Assembly (NCBI RefSeq): GCF_050003625.1
Contig: NC_134398.1
Location: 86,615,983 to 86,679,982 of the forward strand
Direction of reading: 5' to 3'
Source of the DNA: Haematobia irritans
Lineage: Eukaryota; Arthropoda; Insecta; Diptera; Muscidae
Length of the DNA: 64,000 bases
Made by a program: the position numbers and the translations under genes
The notes under the pieces: model-generated
What the model saw: only the letters and a program-made list of their open reading frames with translations
The model's database searches: none
What the model was told of the DNA's origin: nothing
Shown here: piece by piece, positions 44,793 to 55,448 of the stretch
Layout: each line of letters starts with the position of its first letter
How positions within the stretch are numbered: position 1 is the stretch's first letter

Positions 44793-45399
44793 GATACTGG
44801 TGCATTACTCTAATCGCAGACTTCCAAAGTTATTAACAAATATCATCCTACAATAAGCGGTTTTCTGGGTTAAAGAACTCAAGCTAAAAACACAGTTATT
44901 TAACATATGTTGGCCAAATATGGATAATATTAAAGAACAATGGAACATGTTTGGAAACGATCTGTTAATAGCGATCAAACTAGATAATATCCATAAAAAC
45001 ATTGAAAGAGAGAGTAGAAGTGGTAGGCTCTATATAGATCTTAACTACTTTAGAGGTTTGGAATACATCTCTGATGAAAATTCTCTAGAAAATATTGAAT
45101 TGATTTTAAGAGCACGATGTGCAGTAATACCATTAAATGCAAACAAATACGGAGTTCCTGAGCAGGACAAACTCGGTAATATATGTAATTTAGGAGAACC
45201 AGAAACCCTTCAACATTTTTTAGGAGTTTGTCCCGGATTTAGAGAATTTAGACTACAATTCTTTCAAAACACTACACTGAACTCGGCGGAAATTATTGGA
45301 ATTCTGAATGGTGATCGCAGGAATGATTGGCTGAATTTAGTTAAATACCTGAAACTAGCGTATAACTATAGGCAATTTTTGCTTAACCAAGAAATTTAA
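44793..45399 (+). pseudogene. LINE-2 ORF2 C-terminal domain
   Basis: Frame 44920-45399 (159 codons) contains CNLGEPETLQHFLGVCPGF, a cysteine/histidine knuckle of the CxxxxxETxxHxxxxC type that ends many LINE ORF2 proteins, then DWLNLVKYLKLAYNYRQFLL and a stop. Upstream 44793-44919 continues the thumb region with frame changes. The 3' UTR, AATAAA (45521) and terminal repeat follow. Confidence 0.75.
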
Positions 45400-45891
45400 T
45401 GTGTACTTATTTTGTGGTGACAGACGTTTATATAAAACATTGTCAATACGACTAATTCTTTGTTGAATCTCCGAAAACATTGTAAAATAAATTATATTCT
45501 AAGCTAATAGTAATTACAATATGTATCTAATAAAGAGAATTGAAATTGAAATTAAAACAACGCTTTGTGGAAATTTCTCTGTTTAACTACGTAATTTTTT
45601 CGGTGCAGAAACATTTTCTTATTCTACACTGTTAGAAAAATATGTTTTTCATATGTTCCGATATAAACAAAATGTGTTTCGGGCACAATTTTAAAACACA
45701 ATATATTTAAGTGCAAACATGTAATGTTCCTAAACTAACACTAAATGTTTGGGACATCTATATTAATATGTTAGAATATATTATGTTTGGGGCATGAATG
45801 TTTCATAAAAATCATATGTGTGAATGCAAACATATATAAATTTACAAATTTCGACTAAACATACATATGTTGTGATATTTTATTCAAAGCG

Positions 45892-45932
<41 letters not shown>

Positions 45933-46465
45933 AGAGATGGAAACCGGGAGAGTTGACGAAAGATATCAACATAACACAGCGAAAGAATCATAAGAGAACA
46001 ATTTCTGTGAAACCGCTTGTATGTTGTTTCGGAAAACTGTTTTATGATAAGGCCAACAATTTGATATGCTTAAGTCTAAATATTATTTAATTTGAATAAA
46101 GAGAATAGACATTCGGAACCAAGAGAATACACGCAAAGAAAAAAACGTTTGGAAAACGTGTACCGAAAACGTTTTTCTTTTGTTAGAGTTTTTTGAATTG
46201 TTTCGAAAAATTTAAACTTTTATCACCAAAAAAATTCGTTTGTTACAAAGTTGTTATTTTTTTTAATAAAAAAAGTTATATTTGAAACAACAACGCAGTC
46301 CATTTCGTTTATATCAAACACTGTTCTTTTCTGACTTTAGGTCTTTAATAAGACACATTTTACAGTTCAAAATTTAATATAGTACAATGTAATGTTGAAC
46401 ATTTTTTCAGAATCTCTCGAACATATCTGGAATATATGTAAAACAAAAAAACAAAAAAAAAACTT

Positions 46466-46538
46466 TGGTCGAAGCAGGGATCGAACCCACGACCCTTGGC
46501 ATGCAAGTCGGATGTAGCAACCACTGCTCCTCCGTGCC
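46466..46538 (-). ncRNA. Type-1 tRNA-like unit, M2 copy c
   Basis: Inverted: B box GGTTCGATCCC intact; A box reads AGGAGCAGTGG (one change from copies a and b). The T-run terminator appears as A-rich sequence at 46443-46462. Confidence 0.75.
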
Positions 46539-46650
46539 AAACTAAATGTTTGTTTCTGTTAAATAAACTTTGTTTATTCGGTTCGTGGGCGCCGCAAGCT
46601 ATGCTATATAAATATAACATATATGGATATTTATCTATTGATGACCATAA

Positions 46651-46724
46651 CAGGTACATAGCTCAGTGGTTAGTGTGTTGACTTACAAAGTGCATGGTCC
46701 GCGGTTCGATTCTCCGTCCAGGCG
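46651..46724 (+). ncRNA. Type-2 tRNA-like unit, M2 copy c
   Basis: A box TAGCTCAGTGG is a perfect consensus match; B box GGTTCGATTC is intact; loop CTTACAA as in copy a. Best type-2 unit in the window. Confidence 0.78.
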
Positions 46725-47306
46725 AAAGGTAAAAAAATTTTAAAAATTTATAAAATCGTATAATTTCTTCTACATTGTTGGTATTACAGGAAAAGGTGTT
46801 TAGAACTAAAAAACTTCGTGGATGTGAGGGAAAATGCAATTAGCAAGAAAACAATGTTTTTTTTTTTTGAGTTAGTCTTTATGAAATTGTTTTTACATCC
46901 TGGAAAAGAATAAACGTTTATCACAAAAAGTATATACTTTTCTTCCAAATACACTTCCGTACAGCGAAAAGCAAATGAGAAACGAACTTTGTTTGTCTAA
47001 AATTTCGTTTGGGAGGAATGAAATATTTTTTTGCGTGTAGACATTTGAAAAACAAACAGCATATGTTTTCGCCTTGAGAGCAGCATTTTAGGCATGTGTG
47101 GACATGTGTTTTGTTTATAATTTTGGCATTATGGGCACAATTTTTTTCTTGGTTCGTTAAAAGAAATCAGGGGTCTTCATAAAAATAACGAAAGGGCACT
47201 ATACTCTTTTTAGAGTTGGAACTGTAAAATGAAATAAGGAGGAAATAGTTAAAAATTACACAGTAAAATGTATAAACACAAAGTTTAGTTCCTCTAAAAA
47301 AGTGTT

Positions 47307-47378
47307 CGGTCGGAACAGGGATTGAAACCACGACCCTTTGCATGCAAGGCAGACATGCTAACCATTGCTCCACGTGGC
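47307..47378 (-). ncRNA. Type-1 tRNA-like unit, M3b
   Basis: Minus strand: TGGAGCAATGG (A box, one change) and GGTTTCAATCCC (B box damaged by T insertion). Same CTTGCATGC anticodon-arm region (here CTTGCATGCA) as the M2 type-1 units. Confidence 0.65.
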
Positions 47379-47452
47379 AAACAAATGTATGTTTCTGTTA
47401 AATAATGTTATGTTTGCAACTTACAACGATAATTATCTACTGGTGACTTTAA

Positions 47453-47526
47453 CAGCTACGTAGTCCAGTGGATAGTGTGTTGGCTTACAAACTGTATGGT
47501 CCTCGGTTCGATTCTCCGTGCAGGCG
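47453..47526 (+). ncRNA. Type-2 tRNA-like unit, M3b
   Basis: A box TAGTCCAGTGG, B box GGTTCGATTC, loop CTTACAA; the CGTGCAGGCGAAAGG end matches the M2 type-2 unit. It is head to head with the type-1 unit at 47307-47378. Confidence 0.7.
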
Positions 47527-47830
47527 AAAGGTAAAATTTAAAAAATGTATACAAGTGAATAATTTCTTCAACATTAGGCAATGAGCACAATCGTCCTTGG
47601 GAAAAATTCTTCCAAGCATATAATATTTTTGGGCTCAAAATGCTTCCAAACATATAATATGTTCACATAAAACAAATATATTAATGTTTCGGCAGTATCC
47701 AATAATATATGTGCTTCCTGCAAAATATGTTTGGAACATATGTTAAAGAAGCGATTTTTTTTTTCAGGGTGTAAGTATGACAGAACTAAAATATTTTTCT
47801 ATGCCAAGTTTTATTCATATATATGGTAAG

Positions 47831-48204
47831 TGTTGACATTCCCCAAAGTAAAGGGCATTTCGGGGATTCTGACAGGACCAAATGAAAACTCACACCCAGA
47901 ATGACATACATTTGTTTAAACACTCAGAGTTTCGTACAAATATTAAGTCAAAGGAACCAGACCGAAATAAAACGCTCGTTCTCTACTTAACAGACTCGAA
48001 ACTTTATTTATATGAGTATAAGTTATACAATGTGTGACAGATCTCAATATCCAATAAATTTAAACTCCACTCGACGACCACTACCGTTTAGTACAACGAA
48101 AAATAGACTAGTACAATATCCCAAGAATATTTCAGAGCAGTCAATATTCTGAGTTTACTGAACTTAAAATTCACTACATGGCGTGTTTTGATTGAACACG
48201 AACA
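47831..48204. repeat. Solo LTR (374 bp) with 5-bp target duplication
   Basis: Starts TGTTGACATT and ends ACACGAACA, flanked by GTAAG (47826-47830, 48205-48209). Contains CCAATAAATT as a possible poly(A) signal (48051). Surrounding sequence is M1-like and continuous once it is removed. A 5-bp duplication suits copia, BEL/Pao or retrovirus-like elements rather than the 4-bp Ty3/gypsy pattern; family unknown. Confidence 0.7.
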
Positions 48205-48387
48205 GTAAGCTTTCTATAATAAAGGAAGACAAATTTTACTAAATTTGAGGAAAACTGGTTTTATTGAGGCTTTTATTTATGTATATTTTGTTATTAGTGA
48301 AAGAAAACGTCTTATTAAAACTTCTTATTAGTTGCACATTCTTAAAATTTCGTACTATTGTCCTAGTTAATGAACTATTTCCAGCTA

Positions 48388-49313
48388 CACCCTCACAAAA
48401 ACTCGCTTCTGTAACATATACTCCCAAACATATTTTGCTTCAAGCATATACATTTTTGGATATTGCCCAAACATTTATATGTTTGATCTCTACCAATATA
48501 TAATATGTTTGAAAGCATATTGGTCTAAACAATATATGTTTGGGTAGTCTAAGTTCCAAACATTTTGTATTTTTGCATCCAAATTCAATAATGTTGTCTT
48601 CCAAAAAACAATATGTTATTATGTGACCATATAATATGTTTGGAAGCATTTTGAACCCAAAAATATTATATGCTTAAAAAAAATTCTCCCAAACAATATT
48701 GTGCTCAAAATTTTATTTATTTATTTATATATTTACAATCATAATGAATTATGAATATAAACAGGTAATATAGGTGCTAACAACATAGGTTTTCGACCTG
48801 AATGCTCAAAATTTTGTTTCTGCCCAATTATATATTCCCCGACATCTTTCTCACTTCCACGAGATTTTTTAGTTCTTAGCACCTTTTTCTGTAATACAAA
48901 CATTGTAGAAGAAATTATTCAATTGTATGATTTTTTTATTTTAATTTTACCTTTTGCCGGACGGGGATTCGAACAGCGGACCACACAGTTTGTAAGGATC
49001 AAAGAAGTAGCTGATCAATTGCCCAAGGAAAAATAAAATGTTAATTTTGTAATAACAAGCAACAACCACCAACTTAATTCAAGTTAAATAGGGCTCCAAG
49101 CTACTAAACACATATATGTTTATAGGCTATTTCTAAATTAATATATGTTTGCATCCATGCATATTATATTTACAAACATTTTATGTCCCAAACATAATAT
49201 GTTCTAACATATTAACATATATGTCCCAAACAAAATATTGTGTTTAAATATTTGTGTTCCAAACATATAATGTTTATAGCCAAACATATGAAAAACAGTC
49301 TTTTTCATCCATG
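48388..49313 (-). mobile_element. M3 element, inverted relative of 26726-27693
   Basis: 926 bp between TA 48386-48387 and 49314-49315. Left end CACCCTCACAAAAACTCGCT, right end (inverted) CATGGATGAAAAAGACTG. Same ATATGTTTG clusters and the same degenerate type-2 tRNA-like unit (about 48955-49025, minus). Confidence 0.75.
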
Positions 49314-49357
49314 TACTTTCGCTCCAGGAAATTATTACTGAATCAAGTATATTTCAA

Positions 49358-49874
49358 CCCTTTCACTACCGATGTCCACTTAGAAGGACATTCGGAAAAG
49401 ACACCAAATTCTATTTTCCCACTTAGTTACGATTTATTTCTCGATGTTATTTTAAAGTAGAGGCTTTAATCTAAATAAGCTATAAATATTTTCCATATTG
49501 GTGAGCACTAAAATACATATTTATAAACTTCTTTAACAATAAACGAAAAATATGAAAATTTGAGACAATTATTCTACTGTATGTTTCTAGTAAATGGACA
49601 TTTATACAAAAACTATAGCTGATACTTTTACGAGTTCTCTTTTGTATTTTTTCCCACACTGTAAAAGATATTACAGGCAAAATTGGGATTATCTTCATAA
49701 GGCCATTTGGACACAATTCAAGGATCAAGTTTTCAGAACAAGCTCATATAGCTCTTGAAGTAATTATGGTAGGTTTTCAAAATGACAATTTTTGTTCTGC
49801 ATGCTGTTAGTACAAGTAAAAACAGAAGAAAAATTAAAGTTTTTAATCTTAGGTTTATTTCGGTAGTGAAAGGG
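49358..49874. mobile_element. piggyBac-type MITE, 517 bp
   Basis: Perfect 15-bp ends CCCTTTCACTACCGA; right flank TTAA (49875-49878), left flank TCAA (49354-49357), one mutation from TTAA. No transposase. Different family from the MITE at 19421. Confidence 0.88.
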
Positions 49875-49878
49875 TTAA

Positions 49879-50104
49879 ATAAAAAGTAGCTTAGTGGAGG
49901 CAAAATTACTTAACTAAATTGATTAAATTTTTCCCTTTATTTTTCAAGCCACTTTTTTCTGGGTGCACATGTCCCAAACATTTTATTGTAGTTTATGAAC
50001 ATTAAATGCGTGCACTTCACCCACCACGAAGAACAATTTTAGAAAATTGATATTATTTTTGAATAATTTTAAATGATAACACCGGATGCGATACCAGCGT
50101 GATA
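49879..50104. other. M1-like terminal sequence and low-complexity DNA
   Basis: 49955-49974 holds GCCACTTTTTTCTGGGTG, an M1/M5-type terminus. The rest shows no gene or recognisable site. Confidence 0.4.
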
Positions 50105-50420
50105 ACGAATTTATTCCGGCATAAGCCGGCTATCATGCAAAACCTTTTTTCGGAAGGTTCAAGTGTGGTTCATTGTTGGGTTTAATGAACTGCCTGCATT
50201 TATTCTGATAATTGGTTGATCGTTTTGCTGCAAGTAGAGGATGCTGATGAGGAATGTGGTAATTCCGAAACGTTCGTCCATCCAACCATCTTACAATCTA
50301 TAGGGCTTTGTCCAAATAAATTTGACAAACATTCTTTTCCTCTGTTGGTTAAGCTACACTTGTAGTTTAGTCAATGCATGGTTTTAAGCTGAAATCAAAA
50401 AACAACAACAATGCTCAAAG
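50105..50420 (+). mobile_element. Penelope-like element terminal fragment (inferred)
   Basis: Holds a short hairpin CCGGCATAAGCCGG (50117-50130), the block TTTTTTCGGAAGGTTCAAGT, a hammerhead ribozyme, and GGTTAAGCTACACTTGTAGT. The flanking blocks recur at 25745-25860 and 26290-26350. Hammerheads with a tiny stem III are characteristic of Penelope-like LTR-like repeats, so I infer that class. No RT/GIY-YIG coding remains here. Confidence 0.55.
50239..50283 (+). ncRNA. Minimal hammerhead self-cleaving ribozyme
   Basis: All parts are present: stem I GGATG (50239-50243) with CATCC (50279-50283); core CTGATGA (50244-50250); stem II GGAAT/ATTCC with loop GTGGTA; GAAA (50267-50270); two-pair stem III closed by GTTC; cleavage triplet GTC ending at 50278. 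Every core base matches the consensus. In retroelements it processes the RNA ends. Confidence 0.92.
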
Positions 50421-50479
50421 AACAAAACCAACAATAACAAAACAAGACGAATTTTAAATAATTTTATTATTACAACCAT

Positions 50480-50880
50480 TGACATCACGCAGATATCACA
50501 AAATTAAGTCAATTTTTTTCGAGGAATTCAAGAAAATTTATTAGACATAATTATTTATTTTCAGTTGTTACAGAAAACTTTGCAGTTTTAAGAAAGAAAA
50601 AAAAAACATTGGAGTTCAAAATTGCAAGAATGTCTTTAGTGCCATATGAAGTTCAAGATGGGCGCAATTGCAGCAAATGTACACATTTAATGAAATAAGG
50701 AACAATTTTGTAAAAAGTGCGAATTTAAGGAATCTTTATGCTTCATTTGTGTATAATTTTTTCCCGTCTTTTAGTTCATTTAACTAACGTATGCATAAAG
50801 TTATTAGAGTAAAGGAAACGTTCCATAAACTAAAGTAAACTTAAATTGGCTTTAGTGAAATAGAGGTTTCACTTTGTTTG
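50480..50880. mobile_element. M5-like remnant
   Basis: Shows AGAATGTCTTTAGTGCCATA (50629) and AAGTTCAAG, the shared M1/M5 box, plus ATAAACTAAAGTAAACTTAA at 50826, paralleling M5 at 30726-31246. Termini are not resolved. Confidence 0.5.
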
Positions 50881-50975
50881 AGTGTTGGAAGTAATGGATT
50901 AATAAATTGTGTTCCAAGATTTGTTGCCGGCCCAGGAATTAGGCAGAGCGTAAAGTATCAAAGCACTCCAATATA

Positions 50976-51468
50976 CACCCTCAAAAAAAATTGCTTCTGT
51001 AAATATACCCCAAACACATTTTGCTTCAAGCATATATATTTTCAGGATTGGTCAAAACGAAATATTGTTTGTATTGTTTAAACATATTATGTTTCACCTT
51101 AGGCATACACTGATAGAAAAATCTTTTAATGAATTTTTTTTTTGTATGTATATATTTTTACGGCGCCAATTGGTTATTTCCATTCCTTTACTTGCAGCGT
51201 ACTCTCTAGATCTCTCTTTCTAAACACATATATGTTTATAGGCTATTTCTAAATTAATATATGTTTGTATCCAAGCATATTATATTTACAAACATTTTAT
51301 GTCCCAAACATAATATGTTGTAACATATTAACATGTATGTCCCAAACATCTTATGCTAGTTTATAAACATTGTATGCTTGCACTTAAAAATATTGTGTTA
51401 AAAAATTTAAGTTCCAAACATATAATTTTTACACCCAAACATATGAAAAACAGTCTTTTTCGTCCGTG
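50976..51468 (-). mobile_element. M3 element, short form
   Basis: 493 bp between TA 50974-50975 and 51469-51470. Left end CACCCTCAAAAAAAATTGCT, right end (inverted) CACGGACGAAAAAGACTG. Keeps the ATATGTTTG clusters but lacks the tRNA-like middle, so it is an internal deletion derivative. Confidence 0.75.
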
Positions 51469-51470
51469 TA

Positions 51471-52285
51471 GAAATTGTCAATGTGGATCAATGGTTATGT
51501 GTCGGTCGGTTCATTATATAAAAAATATAAAAATAAAAATCATGGCCAACAGACACTGTGTAGCTCTCTTCCAATCAATGTCGCAGAAATTATTCCCTTT
51601 GTGTTATTCACTTTCATTTCGTTTTAATCAATTGAAAATCAATACGGTCCTAGGAAACAGACATATTTGTTTTTGTGTGCTCTGGTTAAGGGTACGAAGA
51701 CACAGAAGGAGAGAGAGAGAGAGAGACAGACACCCAGACTTGCGGAATTTCCTCATCCGATTAAATTACTTTAGGAAACATCAGTGTTTCCGCATAATAC
51801 CATTGAAGGAGGTGTTATTGAATTTTGGGCATGGAAACTGACGATAAGTGAATGCAAGTGATTCCGGGACGCCTTGGGTGGTTGCTATCGCTTCCTTGCG
51901 ATAATCCACCCCTCCCACCATTAGAAACGAAATGTTTGTTAGAACTTGTCCAAACTGATTTTTATTTTTTAGTTGTTTTTTCCTGCAATAGTTCTTTATG
52001 TTGAATAGATAATGTGAGGAATCCTACATCACACATATAAAAGAAATGAAATGGGGGGTCACGTGTGCTGGCAAATCAAGATGATGCAAAAATAAAAATG
52101 GATGTCATCATTAGGACCTTACAACAAGTAAGAGCATAGTTAAGTTCGGCTCGGCCGATGCTTAAATACACACGGAAATGCAGAGAAATTCCATTAACAT
52201 TTATGTTTTTTTATTATTGAAAAAATACTCGATTTTTTTATATATACTCATACATTGTTGCAAAATATTATTAATATAGGAGATT
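51471..52285. other. Unassigned region with a DINE terminal scrap
   Basis: A GA-type microsatellite lies at 51710-51727. 52124-52170 is a DINE-like terminus (CAAGTAAGAGCATAGTTAAG then TTCGGCTCGGCCGA hairpin). The open frame crossing 51353-51841 begins inside M3 sequence and has no recognisable domain. Nothing else seen. Confidence 0.4.
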
Positions 52286-52604
52286 ACACTAGTTTACACT
52301 GAAAATGTACATTTTATGAGAGGTGACTTTTCTTATGTATTTTGAACTGCCGAATTCGAAAAAATGTTAACATTTTTTATGGAACAGTTTTTGAGATATC
52401 CCTTTTTTAGTTTTTCGCTCTTATTTCACTAAACTGGCGAAAAAGAGTCACTGCAAAACATGAGTTTTTATGAAAATATAATTTGTTTAGTGAAAAAAGA
52501 GCGAAAAACTAAAAACTTTTTTCGAATGCAGTAGATCAAAATACATAAGAAAAGTCACATCTCATCAAATGTACATGAAAAAAAATTATTTTGTAAACTA
52601 GTGT
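52286..52604. repeat. Foldback hairpin of about 320 bp
   Basis: ACACTAGTTTAC at 52286 pairs with GTAAACTAGTGT at 52593-52604; further in, CTTTTCTTATGTATTTTGA pairs with TCAAAATACATAAGAAAAG, and TTTTTCGCTCTT pairs with AAGAGCGAAAAA, with a short unpaired centre. Transcription from either strand would give a long imperfect hairpin RNA. Could also be a small foldback transposon. Confidence 0.8.
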
Positions 52605-52662
52605 TATTTGAACAATATCATTTTTATAATCCTATAAAAATACCATCATGGTAATTATGATT

Positions 52663-53130
52663 CACCCAGAAAAAAGTGCCTTCGGAACTAAAGGAAAAAA
52701 TGTTCATCAATTTATATTAGCCATTTTATTTCCATTCAGTTAAATTTTTATTTAAAATAATAAAATTTACTTGCTTCAGTAAAAAAATCCTAAACTGAAA
52801 GCAGTTAGGAATAGTTCATTAACTAGAATAAGGCATAGAATTTTACTAATACTGTTTTCTTCGCTGGGTATAAGAATTTACTATTGAACAAGAAAATTTT
52901 ATTCACTGATAACAAAGCATTCGTAAAAACAAGTATGTATGGCCGTAAGTTCGGACAGGCCGAATCTTATGTACCCTCCACCATGGATAGCGTAGGGTTG
53001 TGATATCTTAAATCGTCTACAAATAATTACGAATCGATATGGACTTTTGCGCGGTACGTGGGGAGCCAGAATTGAAATGTGGGGGTCGCTTATATGCACC
53101 CAGAAAAAAGTGACCCCTTCTTTAAGTTAA
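52663..53130. mobile_element. M1 fragments with a DINE-1 end between them
   Basis: 52663-52929 is an M1 end (CACCCAGAAAAAAGTGCCTT). It is broken in an A-tract by a DINE-1-like end (52931-53096, CAAGTATGTATGGCCGTAAG then TTCGGACAGGCCGAA). 53097-53130 is the first 34 bp of the other M1 end, cut exactly at the outer edge of the big palindrome. Confidence 0.65.
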
Positions 53131-53440
53131 AACAAGAGGAAAGCAGCGCAATTTTCGTAATTTTCGTGTTTTTTAGATAAATATTTTTATAAAAAAAATT
53201 ATGTAATTATGTAATACTCAAGGAGAGTATTTTAACCATATGCAAATACACCCAGAAAAAAGTGACCCCTTCTTTAAGTTAAAATGAACTCATTGTGAAG
53301 AGAGTTGAACTTCGTATAGCGCCAAAGACATTTTTATTTGTTTGATCGATGTGATTTTGGTAGAAATTAGGTAGAATGCATTCCATATTAATTAGTTAAC
53401 ATTTTCCTATATTTATGTACCACTATACTACAGAATGAAA

Positions 53441-55023
53441 CAAGTATATACAGCAGTAAGTTCGGCCGGGCCGAATCTTAAATACCCACCACCATGAACC
53501 AAATATTAGGGTTTCCTTTGAAATTTCAGGAGGGCTTGAGGACTTGAGGACACAACCCGAAGATAAATTTAAAGATTTCACCTATGAGGACTATATCAGA
53601 TTCTGGATTTATAAGAACCATTTTTGTTTGAGGTTTAGAGGAATCATTAACATCTCTTGTAAGTGTGCAAGAAAATTATAAAATAACGTCTTGATTTGAA
53701 ATCTTAAATCTGTAGAAGTAAAATCTGGAAATTTTACATTGAGTTTCAAACAATTTTCATGATCAGTGCGCCTTCTACACCCTCAAGAAGTGAAGTCGGT
53801 CTATATGGAGGCATTACCAAATGGACCGATAAAAACTTAATCCGATACACGTTTTTGTGAGCCTAAAATACCAGAATATTTACAATTTCAGGCATATCAG
53901 ATAAAAACTACGGTTTCTAGAAACCCAAGGAGTTAAATCGGGAGATCGTTCTTATGGGGGCTATACTAAAATATGGACCGATACGCACCATTTTCGGCAC
54001 ACCTCTTTGTGACCCGAAAATACCTCTAGATTTCCAATTTCAGGCAAATAGTGTAAAAACTTCGGATTCTAGAAGCCCAAGAAGTAAAATTGGGAAATCG
54101 GTCTATATGGGGGCTATACCAAAATATGGACCGATACTCACAATTTTTGGCACACATATTTGTGGTCCTACAATACCTCTAGATTTCCAATTTCAGATAA
54201 ATTGAATAAAAACTGCGGTTTCTATAAGCCCAAGAAGTAAAATCGGGAGATCGGTCTATATGGGGGCTATACCAAAATATGGACCGATACTCACAATTTT
54301 TGGCACACGTATTTGTGGTCCTACAATACCTCTAGATTTCCAATTTCAGGTAAATTGAATAAAAACTGCGTTTTCTATAAGCCCAAGAAGTAAAATCGGG
54401 AGATCGGTCTATATGGAGGCTATACCAAAATATGGACCGATACTCACAATTTTTGGCACACGTATTTGTGGTCCTACAATACCTCTAGATTTCTAATTTC
54501 AGGTAAATTGAATAAAAACTGCGGTTTCTATAAGCCCAAGAAGTAAAATCGGGAGATCGGTCTATATGGGGGCTATACCAAAACGTGGACCGATACTCAC
54601 CATTTTTGGCACATCTCTTTATGGTCATAAAATACCTCCAGATTTCAAATTTCAGGCAAATTGGATAAAAATTACGATTTCTATAAGCCCAAGACCCCAA
54701 ATCGGGAGGTCGGTTTATATGGGGACTATATCAAAACCTGGACCGATATAGCCCATCTTCGAACTTGACCTGCCTGCAGACAAAAGACGAGCCTGTGCAA
54801 AATTTCAGCACGATTGCTTCATTATTGAAGTCTGTAGCGTGATTACAACAGACAGACAGACAGACAGACAGACGGACAGACGGACATCGTTATATCGTCT
54901 TAGAATTTCTCCCTGATCAAGAATATATATACTTTATATAGTCGGAAATCGATATTTCGATGCGTTACAAACGGAATGACAAACTTATTATACCCCCGTC
55001 ACCATTCTATGGTGGTGGGTATA
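53441..55023 (-). mobile_element. DINE-3, left arm
   Basis: Left end CAAGTATATACAGCAGTAAG with TTCGGCCGGGCCGAA hairpin; right end CCATTCTATGGTGGTGGGTATA. Six tandem units; five marks at 54097, 54250, 54403, 54556, 54709 are exactly 153 bp apart, and the first (53945) lies 152 bp away. GACA-type tract at 54850-54888. The M1 copy in the palindrome spacer (about 58565) shows the empty site in a T-tract. Confidence 0.8.
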
Positions 55024-55448
55024 AAAATTTAACTGAATTGAATTCATATATGGAATGATTTTATTGAACTTTTTTCATTCATTTGGACAAATCTTACATA
55101 TTTGTTGTAAACCTTTTACTTCAACATTAGAACTTCTTATCTTCGTTTTTAAATACAATTTTATTTATTTATATAGGCAATTTTTTCTTCAATAAGAGAC
55201 ATGTTTTATTAACATATTATATATATATATATTTATTAAGACTCAACAGCATCCAAATATTAGTATTATTATTCCACTATTTCCAATTTCCATGTAATGT
55301 TGTAAAAACGTAATGTTTTTCTTCCTCTTCTACCTTTCACTTTTAATAAGTTGTTACCTTTCGATTTCGATAAAAACAATAAAATTTAACTACAAGCAAA
55401 TAATTTTTTTCCAATAAAAATAAGTTTTTATACCCACCACTATAAGAT

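Larger units (their letters stand above)
29202..45555 (+). mobile_element. LINE-2: one non-LTR retrotransposon split by seven insertions
   Basis: AACAACGCTTTG precedes the 5' end (29190-29201) and follows the 3' end (45556-45567), an 11-12 bp target duplication. The 3' terminus is a short GAAATT-type repeat (45530-45555) after AATAAA. First-order insertions: M5 30726-31246, mariner 31647-35371, M1 35480-36481, M4 37076-39703, M2 40607-41537, mariner 41741-43870, M2 43894-44790. At most junctions the ORF2 frame resumes exactly once the insert and one TA are removed. Net LINE length is about 4.5 kb. Inactive: stops, and RT motif A deleted. Confidence 0.85.
46130..47037 (-). mobile_element. M2 element copy c (inverted)
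   Basis: 908 bp, ends CACGCAAAGAAAAAAACG and (inverted) CACGCAAAAAAATATTTC, TA at both sides. Both tRNA-like units are present. Close relative of copy b. Confidence 0.9.
45627..47771 (+). mobile_element. M3b element with divergent tRNA-like pair, opened by M2 copy c
   Basis: Left end CACTGTTAGAAAAATATG, right end (inverted) CACCCTGAAAAAAAAAATCG, TA at 45625-45626 and 47772-47773. M2 copy c is inserted at TA 46128-46129/47038-47039. It has subterminal ATATGTTTG words like M3, a GA-rich microsatellite (45895-45930), and type-1 (47307-47378, minus) and type-2 (47453-47526, plus) tRNA-like units head to head. Confidence 0.75.

Noticed and set aside
51353..51841. 162-codon ORF as a possible host exon
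   Set aside because: It begins inside M3 sequence and crosses its end; no recognisable domain or splice context.
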